Origin: JAAFHB01 sp942493325
GTDB lineage: Bacteria > Bacteroidota > Bacteroidia > Bacteroidales > Prolixibacteraceae
Direction of reading: 5' to 3'
NCBI GenBank assembly: GCA_942493325.1
Contig: OW818689.1
Location: 4,216,001 to 4,280,000, forward strand
DNA length: 64,000 nucleotides
Shown here: piece after piece, positions 35,001 to 43,234 of the stretch
Layout: each line of letters opens with the position of its first letter
Numbering within the stretch: the stretch's first letter is position 1
Position numbers and translations under genes: made by a program
Notes under the pieces: model-generated
Seen by the model: only the letters and a program-made list of their open reading frames with translations
Told to the model about the DNA's origin: nothing
Database searches by the model: none

Positions 35001-35379
35001 GTGGGCTTTGTCCTGTGCGCAGGGAGAATTTGCCCCGACAACATTTGTCTACGATACATGGACTCCCGAAAATCCAAATGCCAGATTCCCAAGATATCAA
35101 TGGGCTGACCAGCTAAACACCAAGAATTACGACCGACCCAGCAGTATGTTCTGGAAGAACTCTAATTACCTTGCTTTCCGTGAAATTTCATTAAGCTATA
35201 GTCTTCCTTCATCACTTTTGCAAAAAGTAAAAATTTCAGGACTTGTATTAACCGTTACGGGGCAAAACCTCGGATATCTAACCAATAAAATGCTGAATTT
35301 TCCTGAACGTACCGGGAATCAAAATGGTGCATACACGATTCCAACTCAGTTAATTCTTGGTGCTGATATTACATTTTAA
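32005..35379 (+). CDS. SusC/RagA-family TonB-dependent outer-membrane transporter
   Basis: The barrel half of a glycan or sugar import pair, here probably for sialic acid or sialoglycans (NanO-like by context). It has 1,124 residues. A signal peptide (LLFLGFVFFLSFSMALA) precedes the carboxypeptidase-like domain (about 27-105: VRGTVTDAADGTTFPGVNVVVRGTTTGTVTDENGQF). The SusC segment LDEVVVVGYGTQ and the plug (SILRGG-like IILRGGTNFDGSGSPLIIMDGQ, IEVLKDASATAIYGARASNGVI) follow, then a 22-strand-type barrel ending in GADITF. It is first in the operon, 30 bp before susD. Confidence 0.93.
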   Translation: MRKFIAQKLLFLGFVFFLSFSMALAQKTVRGTVTDAADGTTFPGVNVVVRGTTTGTVTDENGQFSLVVPAGSTELVVSMMGFVTQIIQLGDSDTYSVALSSTALALDEVVVVGYGTQTRGKVTSSIAKVDMKLLKTGVRANPAQALAGTVPGLRVITASGRPGAVPSIILRGGTNFDGSGSPLIIMDGQIRGSLSDINPEEIESIEVLKDASATAIYGARASNGVILISSKRGKAGVSAINVKIKRGFNYLNVPYNFVDAENYVKWARLGAEQAIKNGTLGITNLAGVGPRGTGNMYKDAAGNVLDGNYDSRAIWSVMRLDNVTQELLAQPGWKQMKDPVKTNAAGNYDPNGTNYDLIYKDFNYGDYGLNDVAATQDYNIGFTGGNEKGKYFANLGYFDEGGLSLATFYRRLNFAFNGDYKIKEWLTSESGVQYAMAKWRDQSLQNGETNYWARMLSAPPTLRGTNMKGDLILGRDASDGNPAYNIDKYKRNNQSDKFTLNQSFRIDLMNGFYVKASALLMYDESFNESFNKDFRTGIMSLTNPNTGWNRNRDASSSFDRTIRQTYNAIANYQTQFKDKHNLSAMAGFEFFEAYNKGVSAGGALAPTDDFQDLALTLNSATSQTRSTDSWHSRERILSGFGRLNYDYDEKYLFTFTIRRDGYSRLIGDNKYGTFPAFSGGWLIHRENFMESTQDWLSFLKLRASWGKNGNVGGIGTYELQGAYGSQTAYSGTIGFLQTGIANPNLKWEKTNTVEVGSDMGFLENRIYASLAYYNRTTSDKIASVLLPTSSGVASVRTNNGSMRNKGFELEVTGKLIQKKDLRWQVSANASWNKNTVLKLPYNGNEKNRQGGQQIYDPKSGRVIWVGGLQEGQEWGEVFGFVSEGIIRNATDLANYNKIDLAAGQVWYNASAGKRVASQKLMTERGLNFAGGWIPTQMGDMIWKDVDKNDTIDTRDMVSLGREIPRVTGGFNSTLAYKGFTLSARIDFALGHVQQDFMHLWALSCAQGEFAPTTFVYDTWTPENPNARFPRYQWADQLNTKNYDRPSSMFWKNSNYLAFREISLSYSLPSSLLQKVKISGLVLTVTGQNLGYLTNKMLNFPERTGNQNGAYTIPTQLILGADITF

Positions 35380-35409
35380 GGAAAATTACAATTATCTAAA
35401 TAATTGATT

Positions 35410-36975
35410 ATGAAAAAGATTAAATATTTATTGATGGCGACTGTTTTCGCAATTTCAGCCTTTTCGTGCCAGGAGCCACTTGAACTCGCTCCGGAAGATT
35501 ATTTCGGTGATGGTAACTTTTGGCAAAACGAGGCCCAGGTAAACAACTTTATGGTGGGAATTCATAAGCAGTTAAGAGACAATCAGTTTATGCTTCTTCG
35601 ATTGGGTGAAATGCGCGGCGGTGGTTATAGCAATGTTGACCGGCAGAATACCTCTTTAAATGAATTGCCAATCATTGAACAGCGAATTGACGAAAATTCA
35701 CCCGGGATTTCCTCGTGGGGCGGATTCTACAGTCCGATTTTACAGCTTAATCTTTTTATTCAAAAGGTTGAGGCAATTGAATTTTTGTCCGAAACAAGGA
35801 AGAATTATTTACTTGGACAGGCATATGGATTAAGAGCTTTTTACTATTTCCACCTGCTCCGTACCTACGGCGGCGTTCCCCTTCGTTTGGAGCCCGAAGT
35901 AGTGAACGGAAATACCGACCCGGTGCTGTTGCGCAAGGCCAGATCAACAGAAGCGGAAACATTGGCACAAATTAAGGCCGATGTTGCAAAGTCGTTATCC
36001 ATGTTTGGTTCACAAACCGGCCCGGCCGATAAAAGTCTGTGGAGCCCAAAAGCCTCATCCATGCTGAAAGGAGAAGTATTTTTGTGGTCGGCAAAAGTGT
36101 ACGGTACAACCGCCGACCTGGCCGAAGCAAAAACCGCCCTTAACTCGGTTACCGGAAATAGTTTGCAAACCAGTTTTGCGAATGTATTTGCCTATGGACA
36201 AAAGAACAATAACGAAATTATTTTTGCCATCCGCTACCTGGTGGGTGAGGCCGAAATGAGCAATGTTTCACAATTCCTGTATTCGACTTTCAATTTCGAT
36301 AACCTGCATTATAAAGATTCGCTGGCAAGTGGTCCGCTACTCGTTGATCCTTTGATGATTGCAGCCACAAACTCGATGCAGATCATTCAACGTTATGGTT
36401 ATACTTTTGAGTTGTTTAAATCGTATGGTCCTGCCGATAAAAGGAGAGATGTTACTTTTTACGATTACTACAAAGTAACGAAGAGTCCCTATGCTATTAA
36501 CGTCAGAAATACCGCGCTTGTCAAATTCCTGGGAACCATCAGTGCCAATAAAAGGTACTTTACCGATGACTGGCCGGTTTACCGCGAAGCTGACAGATTG
36601 CTGATGCTGGCCGAGATAGCCAATGCCGAAGGTGCTGATCCTTCTGGTTTTATCAAGCAAGTCCGGGACCGTGCATTTGCTCCTGCTGCTGATCCGACCC
36701 CTTTTGTTAATTCAACCAAAGATAAAAACGAACTGGCTATCTTTGCTGAGCGAATGAAAGAGTTTGTTCATGAAGGAAAAGCCTGGTATGACCTGCGCAG
36801 AATGAAGTATGGAGCAGATCCGCTGGTTTTTAAAAGTACCAGCCATAATTTTGGAGTATTGGATAAAGCTTCGAAATCTCATATGGTTTTATGGCCAATC
36901 GATAAAGCAATCTGGACGAATGATCCGCTTGTGAATCAAACACCCGGGTATCCGACTGCAAAGCCGTCCAATTAA
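35410..36975 (+). CDS. SusD/RagB-family glycan-binding lipoprotein
   Basis: The surface lid of the SusC transporter (NanU-like by context). It has 521 residues from ATG at 35410; a TTG two codons upstream is less likely. The lipobox SAFSC gives a lipid-anchored Cys near residue 19. TPR-like helices and the C-terminal RagB/SusD motifs follow: YRLLMLAEIANAEG-type stretch (YREADRLLMLAEIANAEG), ERMKEFVHEGKAWYDLRRM and HMVLWPIDKAIWTNDPLVNQTPGY. A hairpin lies after its stop, so downstream genes may be partly uncoupled. Confidence 0.93.
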   Translation: MKKIKYLLMATVFAISAFSCQEPLELAPEDYFGDGNFWQNEAQVNNFMVGIHKQLRDNQFMLLRLGEMRGGGYSNVDRQNTSLNELPIIEQRIDENSPGISSWGGFYSPILQLNLFIQKVEAIEFLSETRKNYLLGQAYGLRAFYYFHLLRTYGGVPLRLEPEVVNGNTDPVLLRKARSTEAETLAQIKADVAKSLSMFGSQTGPADKSLWSPKASSMLKGEVFLWSAKVYGTTADLAEAKTALNSVTGNSLQTSFANVFAYGQKNNNEIIFAIRYLVGEAEMSNVSQFLYSTFNFDNLHYKDSLASGPLLVDPLMIAATNSMQIIQRYGYTFELFKSYGPADKRRDVTFYDYYKVTKSPYAINVRNTALVKFLGTISANKRYFTDDWPVYREADRLLMLAEIANAEGADPSGFIKQVRDRAFAPAADPTPFVNSTKDKNELAIFAERMKEFVHEGKAWYDLRRMKYGADPLVFKSTSHNFGVLDKASKSHMVLWPIDKAIWTNDPLVNQTPGYPTAKPSN

Positions 36976-37034
36976 GTGAATTCAAACGCTGAAATGATTT
37001 TTTTTTCGTTAAGCGTAAATTGTTGATTGTGATT

Positions 37035-37064
37035 GAAAAGGGGCTGTTTCAGCGGCCTCTTTTC
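37035..37064 (+). terminator. Imperfect hairpin after susD
   Basis: GAAAAGGGGC pairs with GGCCTCTTTTC, imperfectly with a G-T pair, 60 bp after the susD stop. It could attenuate the operon so that susCD mRNA exceeds nan-gene mRNA, a common pattern in such loci. Confidence 0.45.
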
Positions 37065-37130
37065 TTCACTCACTTCAATGAATGCAGGTAAAATTGTTGG
37101 TGAAGTGGAAAAATTAATTTATCCGACTAT

Positions 37131-37197
37131 CGCGTAGCAATTTAAGTATTGTAGTAACATCGTTGACAAAGACACCCATTACCGCGTAGCGATTAAA
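37131..37197. repeat. Direct repeat CGCGTAGCRATTWAA upstream of the sialidase gene
   Basis: CGCGTAGCAATTTAA (37131-37145) and CGCGTAGCGATTAAA (37183-37197), 52 bp apart, which is close to five helical turns. They lie 33-99 bp before the sialidase start, so they could be protein sites; a chance duplication is also possible. Confidence 0.45.
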
Positions 37198-37229
37198 CTA
37201 ATTATGAAACATCAAAAAATCCACATCTT

Positions 37230-38858
37230 ATGAAAACTGTTCTGGTTATATTAATTGCTTTGCTTTCCTCGTCACAATGTTCCAAAAGCAATCCCAATGA
37301 CATGAATACTGCAAAGATTTTGGGTGTCCGGTTATCACCTGTGAGAACACCTGTTTTTATCGGGAAAAGTGATGTTTCGCTTTATATGTTGAATCTAAGG
37401 TTGGACGAGGGTAACGAAAAAGTATTCCTTAAAAAAGTAATCGTGAATTTTACACCCGGCAGTAAACCCGAATGTATTGCATCTCTTTCTGTTGTTTATA
37501 ACGGAACAGACAATCCCATTTTCGGAAGTTCACAAAACCCGGGACTCAAAACTACTGTTTTGGGAACCACTTCCATATCCACAGGTTCAAATTTGATAAA
37601 CCTCAATTTTACTTTGAAGAGCAATGCCCTTCTCACAAATAGTTTCGAAATCCGGGAAATTGAGCTCACTTTCAGCGACAATCAGACCATCAAAGTTGCT
37701 CCTGAATCCAAATTTGTTTACCGCCCTGCTCTTCTTTTGCGTGCTGCCGGTCAGGACAAGACTGATACTTATCGCATTCCCGGGTTGATAACTACCAACC
37801 GGGGCACGTTGATTGCCGTTTACGATAACCGTTACAATAACAGCAAAGATCTTCAGGAAGACATTGACATCGGTATGAGTCGCAGTACAGATGGCGGCCA
37901 GAGCTGGCAACCCATGAAAGTAATTATGGACATGGGCGAATACGGTGGTCGTTCACAACGGTTGAACGGGATTGGCGATCCGTGTGTTCTTTACGACCAC
38001 AAGACCAATACCATTTGGGTGGCAGCGCTCTGGATGAGTGGTTCGGCTCCTGATCAAATGCTGTGGTGGGCATCAAAACCCGGCATGAAACCTGAAGAAA
38101 CAGGTCAGTTCGTTTTGGTGAAAAGCACTGATGATGGTTTGACCTGGTCGCAACCGATCAATATTACTTCACAAATTAAAGATTCTTCATGGCAGTTGCT
38201 TTTGCAGGGGCCCGGTCGCGGAATTACAATGACTGACGGAACATTGATTTTCCCTGCACAGTTCAAAGCTGATCTGGGAACCAAATCTCTTGATGGAGGA
38301 CAATATACCTGTCATTCAACAATTGTTTACAGCAAAGATCAGGGTGAAACCTGGCAGATCGGGACCGGCGCCAAATCGAATACTACCGAGGCTCAGGTAG
38401 TCGAACTTAGCGATGGCAACCTGATGCTGAATATGCGTGACGACCGAAACCGTAAAGACAAAGGTCCGGCCAATGGACGTGCAGTGGCCATAACAAACGA
38501 TTTGGGTAAAACATGGACGATTCACCCTTCATCGAATTCGGCATTACCCGAACCAAATTGCATGGCCAGCCTGATCTCCGCAACTATGAGGATAAACGGA
38601 CAAATGAAGCAGGTGCTCTTCTTCTCCAATCCCAACAGCAAAACGAATCGAACCAATATGACCATAAAAGCAAGTATTGACGGTGGTTTAACATGGCCTG
38701 AAGCTTTTCAGACTGAACTAAATTCCGCTGAAGGTTATGGATATTCCTGTTTGACAATGGTTGATGAGAATGCCATCGGAATTGTTTATGAAGGGGTAAA
38801 AGATCTTTATTTCCAGAAAATTGCAGTTTCTGATTTGTTGGGAGATTTGATCAAATAG
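37230..38858 (+). CDS. nanH: Exo-alpha-sialidase (GH33) lipoprotein
   Basis: It releases terminal sialic acid from glycoconjugates. The 542-residue protein starts with a lipoprotein signal (VLVILIALLSSSQC, Cys near 18). An N-terminal beta domain (about 25-165) of the sialidase carbohydrate-binding type precedes the propeller. The FRIP-type motif YRIPG gives Arg182 of the arginine triad. Asp boxes are visible at STDGGQSW, STDDGLTW, SKDQGETW, TNDLGKTW and SIDGGLTW, one per blade. It is followed after 6 bp by the GH20 gene. Confidence 0.93.
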   Translation: MKTVLVILIALLSSSQCSKSNPNDMNTAKILGVRLSPVRTPVFIGKSDVSLYMLNLRLDEGNEKVFLKKVIVNFTPGSKPECIASLSVVYNGTDNPIFGSSQNPGLKTTVLGTTSISTGSNLINLNFTLKSNALLTNSFEIREIELTFSDNQTIKVAPESKFVYRPALLLRAAGQDKTDTYRIPGLITTNRGTLIAVYDNRYNNSKDLQEDIDIGMSRSTDGGQSWQPMKVIMDMGEYGGRSQRLNGIGDPCVLYDHKTNTIWVAALWMSGSAPDQMLWWASKPGMKPEETGQFVLVKSTDDGLTWSQPINITSQIKDSSWQLLLQGPGRGITMTDGTLIFPAQFKADLGTKSLDGGQYTCHSTIVYSKDQGETWQIGTGAKSNTTEAQVVELSDGNLMLNMRDDRNRKDKGPANGRAVAITNDLGKTWTIHPSSNSALPEPNCMASLISATMRINGQMKQVLFFSNPNSKTNRTNMTIKASIDGGLTWPEAFQTELNSAEGYGYSCLTMVDENAIGIVYEGVKDLYFQKIAVSDLLGDLIK

Positions 38859-38864
38859 TAAGTT

Positions 38865-40859
38865 ATGAATAAAAGCAATTGCGAATATTTTAACACCGGA
38901 AGAATTGCCGGAATTCTTGTACTGCTCCTGATTTTATTTTCACAGAATATTTCCGGAAAAGCAAAAACCAGGAATATTCCGGCTTTAATTCCGCTGCCTC
39001 AAAAAGTTGTGTGGAATAATGAGCGGTTTAAAACCGATGAAAACAATACCAGGTTAGTTCAACATATTGTTCCCGGATTACCTGATGTCGCCCTGTATTC
39101 AGATGAAGCCTACTTGCTGAATGTCAGTCAGGATTCAGTGGTACTTACTGCAAAAACTCAAAAGGGTCTTTTTCGGGGACGTCAAACAATCAGGCAGTTG
39201 ACCTATCAGGATCAGGGGAGCGCGTATATTGCAGGTTGCAACATAACCGACTGGCCTGCATTTGAAATACGTGGTTTTATGCTGGATGTTGGCCGGAACT
39301 TCATGTTGATGCCAATGCTAAAAGAGCAGATAGATGTGATGGCCGCCTATAAATTTAATGTTTTTCATTTTCATGTCACCGATAATCCTGCCTGGCGACT
39401 CGAAAGTAAAAAATATCCTGAATTGAAAGAGGCCTCTTCCATGAGTCGCTGGCCCGGAAAATATTATACACAGGAAGATTTTCTGAATCTTGTAAATTAT
39501 TGTAACGAACGGTATATCACGCTGATTCCGGAATTTGATATTCCCGGACATTGTGAGGCTTTTCGAAAAGCATTTGGGGTCGATTCGATGAGCGATCAGC
39601 GAGTCAAACCAATTCTGCTGAATTTGATCGATGAATTGTGTGCGCTGGTACCAAAAGATAAAATGCCGTACATCCATCTGGGTACCGATGAAGTCTGGCA
39701 TAAAAATGAAAAACCTGAACCCGGACTTCTTTCAGCTTTGGAAAAGCGGGTCAGGTTTCACAACAGGGAAGTAATCGTCTGGAGACCAGGCCAGCAAATT
39801 GAAGACGATAAAACCTCCGTTACACAGCTTTGGTCGTCCAATGGCCATCCCAAAGATGGACATCGCTATATCGATTCACGGCTGAATTATCTCAATCATC
39901 TTGATCCGCTGGCTGGAGTCAGCCAGCTTTATTTTGACCGGATTTGTGGTGCCGCTCAGGGCGATTCGTTGCGGTTAGGCGGAATTCTTTGCTGCTGGAA
40001 CGATAACAAGGTAAGCGGGGAATATGATATTATCCGGCAGAATCCGGTTTACCCGGGAATGTTGACTTTTAGCGAAACTTCCTGGAAAGGACAGGTGATT
40101 GATTTGGGCGAAAATTTCCTCGCAAAACTTCCTTCTCCTGAAAATCCACTGTATCAGGAGTTTCAGAAATTTGAAGATCGGCTGATAAGTCATCGGGATC
40201 TTTATTTTCAGGGGAAGCCATTTCCATATGTGAAACAATCTTCGATAGTCTGGAAAATAATTGGCCCTTTTGATCATCATGGAGATATGAACCGGGCATT
40301 CACGGTTGAAAACTCCATGAACATGAATTACCTTGTAGATGGTGAGAATTATACCTGGACCGGACCTTATTATGGCGGAACCATTCACATCCGGCATTTC
40401 TTTGGATTCCCTTCGTGGTTTTCAGAAAAAAAGGGGACTGTTTATGCAACTACCAGCATCTGGTCGCCTAAAGATCAGCAAATTGATTGCTGGATCGGAT
40501 TTCATGACTGGTCGCGCTCGGGCGGACGACGCGGAGGACCCTTCCCTGAACAAGGCCAATGGCATACCACCAATCCAAAAGTTTGGGTAAATAGAGAAAT
40601 AATCGAACCACCGGTCTGGGAAAATCCGGGGTTGGCTGAAAAAACGGAGGAAATTCCATTTACTGATGAAAACTATTTCAATCGTAATCCAGCAAAAATC
40701 GTTTTAAGAAAAGGTTGGAACACGGTTCTGCTCAAAGTGCCTCAGGGTGGAAATTCATGGAAATGGATGTTCACCTTCGTGCCGGTGCGAATAGAAAACA
40801 ATCAGGTAAAAGAAATTGAAGGACTCAAATTTGAAATAGAATTGGCAAAAAAAAATTAA
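38865..40859 (+). CDS. GH20 beta-N-acetylhexosaminidase
   Basis: It removes terminal GlcNAc or GalNAc from glycans and would act after desialylation. The 664-residue protein has an uncleaved-looking basic N-terminus and a hydrophobic export segment (GILVLLLILFSQNISG). A GH20b domain (ALIPLPQKVVWNN ... TDWPAFEIRGFMLDVGRNF) leads into the catalytic barrel, with HFHVTDNPAWRLE, IPEFDIPGH and the catalytic Asp275-Glu276 in LGTDEVW. A C-terminal domain beyond about 455, rich in Trp and Gly, is unassigned and may bind carbohydrate. Six bases separate it from the sialidase gene and ten from nanA. Confidence 0.88.
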   Translation: MNKSNCEYFNTGRIAGILVLLLILFSQNISGKAKTRNIPALIPLPQKVVWNNERFKTDENNTRLVQHIVPGLPDVALYSDEAYLLNVSQDSVVLTAKTQKGLFRGRQTIRQLTYQDQGSAYIAGCNITDWPAFEIRGFMLDVGRNFMLMPMLKEQIDVMAAYKFNVFHFHVTDNPAWRLESKKYPELKEASSMSRWPGKYYTQEDFLNLVNYCNERYITLIPEFDIPGHCEAFRKAFGVDSMSDQRVKPILLNLIDELCALVPKDKMPYIHLGTDEVWHKNEKPEPGLLSALEKRVRFHNREVIVWRPGQQIEDDKTSVTQLWSSNGHPKDGHRYIDSRLNYLNHLDPLAGVSQLYFDRICGAAQGDSLRLGGILCCWNDNKVSGEYDIIRQNPVYPGMLTFSETSWKGQVIDLGENFLAKLPSPENPLYQEFQKFEDRLISHRDLYFQGKPFPYVKQSSIVWKIIGPFDHHGDMNRAFTVENSMNMNYLVDGENYTWTGPYYGGTIHIRHFFGFPSWFSEKKGTVYATTSIWSPKDQQIDCWIGFHDWSRSGGRRGGPFPEQGQWHTTNPKVWVNREIIEPPVWENPGLAEKTEEIPFTDENYFNRNPAKIVLRKGWNTVLLKVPQGGNSWKWMFTFVPVRIENNQVKEIEGLKFEIELAKKN

Positions 40860-40869
40860 AGTAATTATT

Positions 40870-41787
40870 ATGAACAAGATTGAAGGATTGATCGCTGCAC
40901 CGTTCGCACCGCTGAACGTGAAAGATGAAGTTATGTATGACAAAATTCCCGAATATTACAATTTTCTGGAAAAAAACAAAATTGTTGGAGCATTCATCAA
41001 TGGCTCAACAGGTGAGGGCGTTTCACTTTCGCAGAATGAAAAAAGAAAGATTACCGAGAGTTGGGCAGTGCTTGGACGAGCAAGGAAAACAGTGAAAATT
41101 ATTAACCTGGTTGGAGGAACATCATATAAGGAGAGCATCGAAAACGCGCAACATTCGGCTGAAATCGGCGTGGATGCCATCGCAATCCTTGCTCCTTTTT
41201 ACTTTAAACCATCCGGAGCCGGTCAATTGGCAGAGTTTTGTGCAAAAATTGCCGGATCGGTTCCTGAAATGCCTGTTTATTTCTACCATATTCCGGTGCT
41301 GACCGGATGCAATGTCTCCATGCTCGATTTTCTGAAAGAAGCTTCTCCAATGATTCCCAACCTGGCCGGGATAAAATATACGCATGAAGATTTTATGGAT
41401 TTTCTGAGTTGTATGAATTTCGAAAACGGGAAATTCGATATGTTGTGGGGCCGCGATGAAAATCTGCTTTCGGCGCTTGTGCTTGGTGCCAGGGGTGGAG
41501 TCGGCAGCACCTTCAATTACGCAGCCCCGCTTTACTATAATCTGATTGATGCATTTGACCGCGGTGATCTGGTTGAGGCCCGAATTCTGCAGCAAATGTC
41601 AATCAACATGATTATGCTATTAGGTAAATACGGGGGAATTGCCACAGGAAAGGCATATATGAGGTATATCGGAATGGAATGCGGAAAATTCAGGTTGCCT
41701 GTGAAAAATATGAGTGATGAAAGTTATGACAAATTTGTCGCGGATGTACATGGGCTCGGAATGAAGAATCTTTTCTCCAAACTGTAG
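40870..41787 (+). CDS. nanA: N-acetylneuraminate lyase
   Basis: It splits sialic acid into ManNAc and pyruvate in the cytoplasm. The 305-residue DapA/NanA barrel has FINGSTGEGVSLS (carboxylate-binding GSTGE), catalytic Tyr139 in YFYHIP and the Schiff-base Lys169 in LAGIKYTHED. FYHIP with IKYTHED is the NAL pattern rather than DapA. ATG at 40870 follows the GH20 stop by 10 bp. Confidence 0.93.
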   Translation: MNKIEGLIAAPFAPLNVKDEVMYDKIPEYYNFLEKNKIVGAFINGSTGEGVSLSQNEKRKITESWAVLGRARKTVKIINLVGGTSYKESIENAQHSAEIGVDAIAILAPFYFKPSGAGQLAEFCAKIAGSVPEMPVYFYHIPVLTGCNVSMLDFLKEASPMIPNLAGIKYTHEDFMDFLSCMNFENGKFDMLWGRDENLLSALVLGARGGVGSTFNYAAPLYYNLIDAFDRGDLVEARILQQMSINMIMLLGKYGGIATGKAYMRYIGMECGKFRLPVKNMSDESYDKFVADVHGLGMKNLFSKL

Positions 41788-41841
41788 TTTCAGGAAAAAT
41801 GACGGTCATATTTCCATAATTAATCTTCAACAAGTAATACG

Positions 41842-43035
41842 ATGGACTTTAAAGTTTTAGCTTCACAATACAGGAACGAACTATTCAGTAATGTAATTCC
41901 TTTCTGGGAAAAACACTCGCCGGACAACGGATTTGGTGGCTATTTTACCTGCCTCGACCGACAGGGAAACGTATTTGATACGGACAAATTTGTTTGGTTG
42001 CAGGGTCGTCAGGTATGGATGTTTTCGTCGCTATACAACCAGGTGGAAAAAAAGCAGCAATGGCTCGATATGGCATTACGGGGGGCTGATTTTCTCCAAA
42101 AGTATGGTCGTGACAAAGACGGAAACTGGTATTTTTCGCTGACCCGCGAAGGAAAACCACTCGTACAGCCCTACAACATCTTTTCCGATTGCTTTGCTAC
42201 CATGGCATTCGGTCAATTGTACAAAGCCACAGGCAATGAAGAATTCGGTATCATTGCCAAAAACACTTTCGTTAATATACTGAAGCGAAGCGGCAATCCG
42301 AAGGGCAAATACACCAAAAACATTCCGGAAACCAGATCATTGAAAGGATTCTCATTGCCGATGATTTTATGCAATCTCTCGCTTGAAATCGAACATCTTT
42401 TGGCGAAGGAGCTGGTAGAGCAGACCATAGAAACCTGTCTTCACGAGGTAATGAATGTCTTTTACAATCAGGATTCCGGCCTTATTCTGGAAAATGTGAA
42501 TCCGGATGGCAGTTTCTCCGATTCTTTCGAAGGACGCCTGCTGAATCCGGGTCATACCATCGAAGCGATGTGGTTTGTAATGGATCTGGCTTCCAGGCGG
42601 CAGGATCAGGCAATGATAAAAAAAGCAGTGGATATTTGTATCCGGACCATTGAATATGGATGGGATAAGCAGTATGGAGGCTTATATTATTTCATGGACA
42701 TAAAAGGTTATCCTCCGCAACAACTCGAGTGGGATCAGAAACTCTGGTGGGTTCACATTGAAACCCTGATCAGTCTGTTAAAAGGTTACTATTATTCGGG
42801 TGATGAGCGCTGTCTGGAATGGTTCAAAAAAGTGCATGAATACACCTGGGCTCATTTCCCGGATCCTGAATTTGGTGAATGGTACGGTTACCTGAACCGG
42901 CAGGGAGAAGTATTGTTACCCTTAAAAGGAGGAAAATGGAAGGGATGTTTCCATGTGCCAAGAGGACTTTTTCAGTGCTGGAAAACACTTGAAAAAATTG
43001 ACAGTATGCCTGATTCCATTACCCCGGGAACATGA
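41842..43035 (+). CDS. AGE-family epimerase, probable ManNAc 2-epimerase
   Basis: The 397-residue (alpha/alpha)6 barrel epimerase would convert ManNAc to GlcNAc. Features include FWEKHSPDNGFGGYFTCLDRQGNVFDTDKFVWLQGRQVWMFS, the His residues in LNPGHTIEAMWF and KLWWVHIETLISL, and HVPRGLFQCW. This class does the epimerase step in Bacteroidota nan loci lacking a phosphate-dependent NanE. No GlcNAc kinase or sialic acid permease follows, and the locus ends in a terminator at 43177-43200. Confidence 0.9.
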   Translation: MDFKVLASQYRNELFSNVIPFWEKHSPDNGFGGYFTCLDRQGNVFDTDKFVWLQGRQVWMFSSLYNQVEKKQQWLDMALRGADFLQKYGRDKDGNWYFSLTREGKPLVQPYNIFSDCFATMAFGQLYKATGNEEFGIIAKNTFVNILKRSGNPKGKYTKNIPETRSLKGFSLPMILCNLSLEIEHLLAKELVEQTIETCLHEVMNVFYNQDSGLILENVNPDGSFSDSFEGRLLNPGHTIEAMWFVMDLASRRQDQAMIKKAVDICIRTIEYGWDKQYGGLYYFMDIKGYPPQQLEWDQKLWWVHIETLISLLKGYYYSGDERCLEWFKKVHEYTWAHFPDPEFGEWYGYLNRQGEVLLPLKGGKWKGCFHVPRGLFQCWKTLEKIDSMPDSITPGT

Positions 43036-43176
43036 AACAGGACAGCCGTTCGTATGCGTGGGTAGTCGTTGGGTTACTTTGGAAACGGTTTGATTAATTC
43101 CGATTTTTTTTTCAGGCGGACATAAAAGTTCGCTAAACCTTTTTGAAGTTAACTTGTTTGATTAGTACAAATTTAT

Positions 43177-43200
43177 TCACCGCCGATTGCGGTGATTTTT
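43177..43200 (+). terminator. Terminator of the sialic-acid operon
   Basis: TCACCGC (43177-43183) and GCGGTGA (43189-43195) with a 5-nt loop, followed by TTTTT. It lies 142 bp after the epimerase stop and only about 35 bp before the superoxide dismutase start, so it could also act in the leader of that gene. Confidence 0.7.
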
Positions 43201-43234
43201 AACTGGTTATTTTAGTAATTTAATTATTTTAAAG

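Noticed and set aside
37150..37165. Second GntR operator (TTGTAGTAACAT) before the sialidase gene
   Set aside because: Spacing between TGT and ACA is 4 rather than 3 and the outer bases do not match the palindrome at susC.
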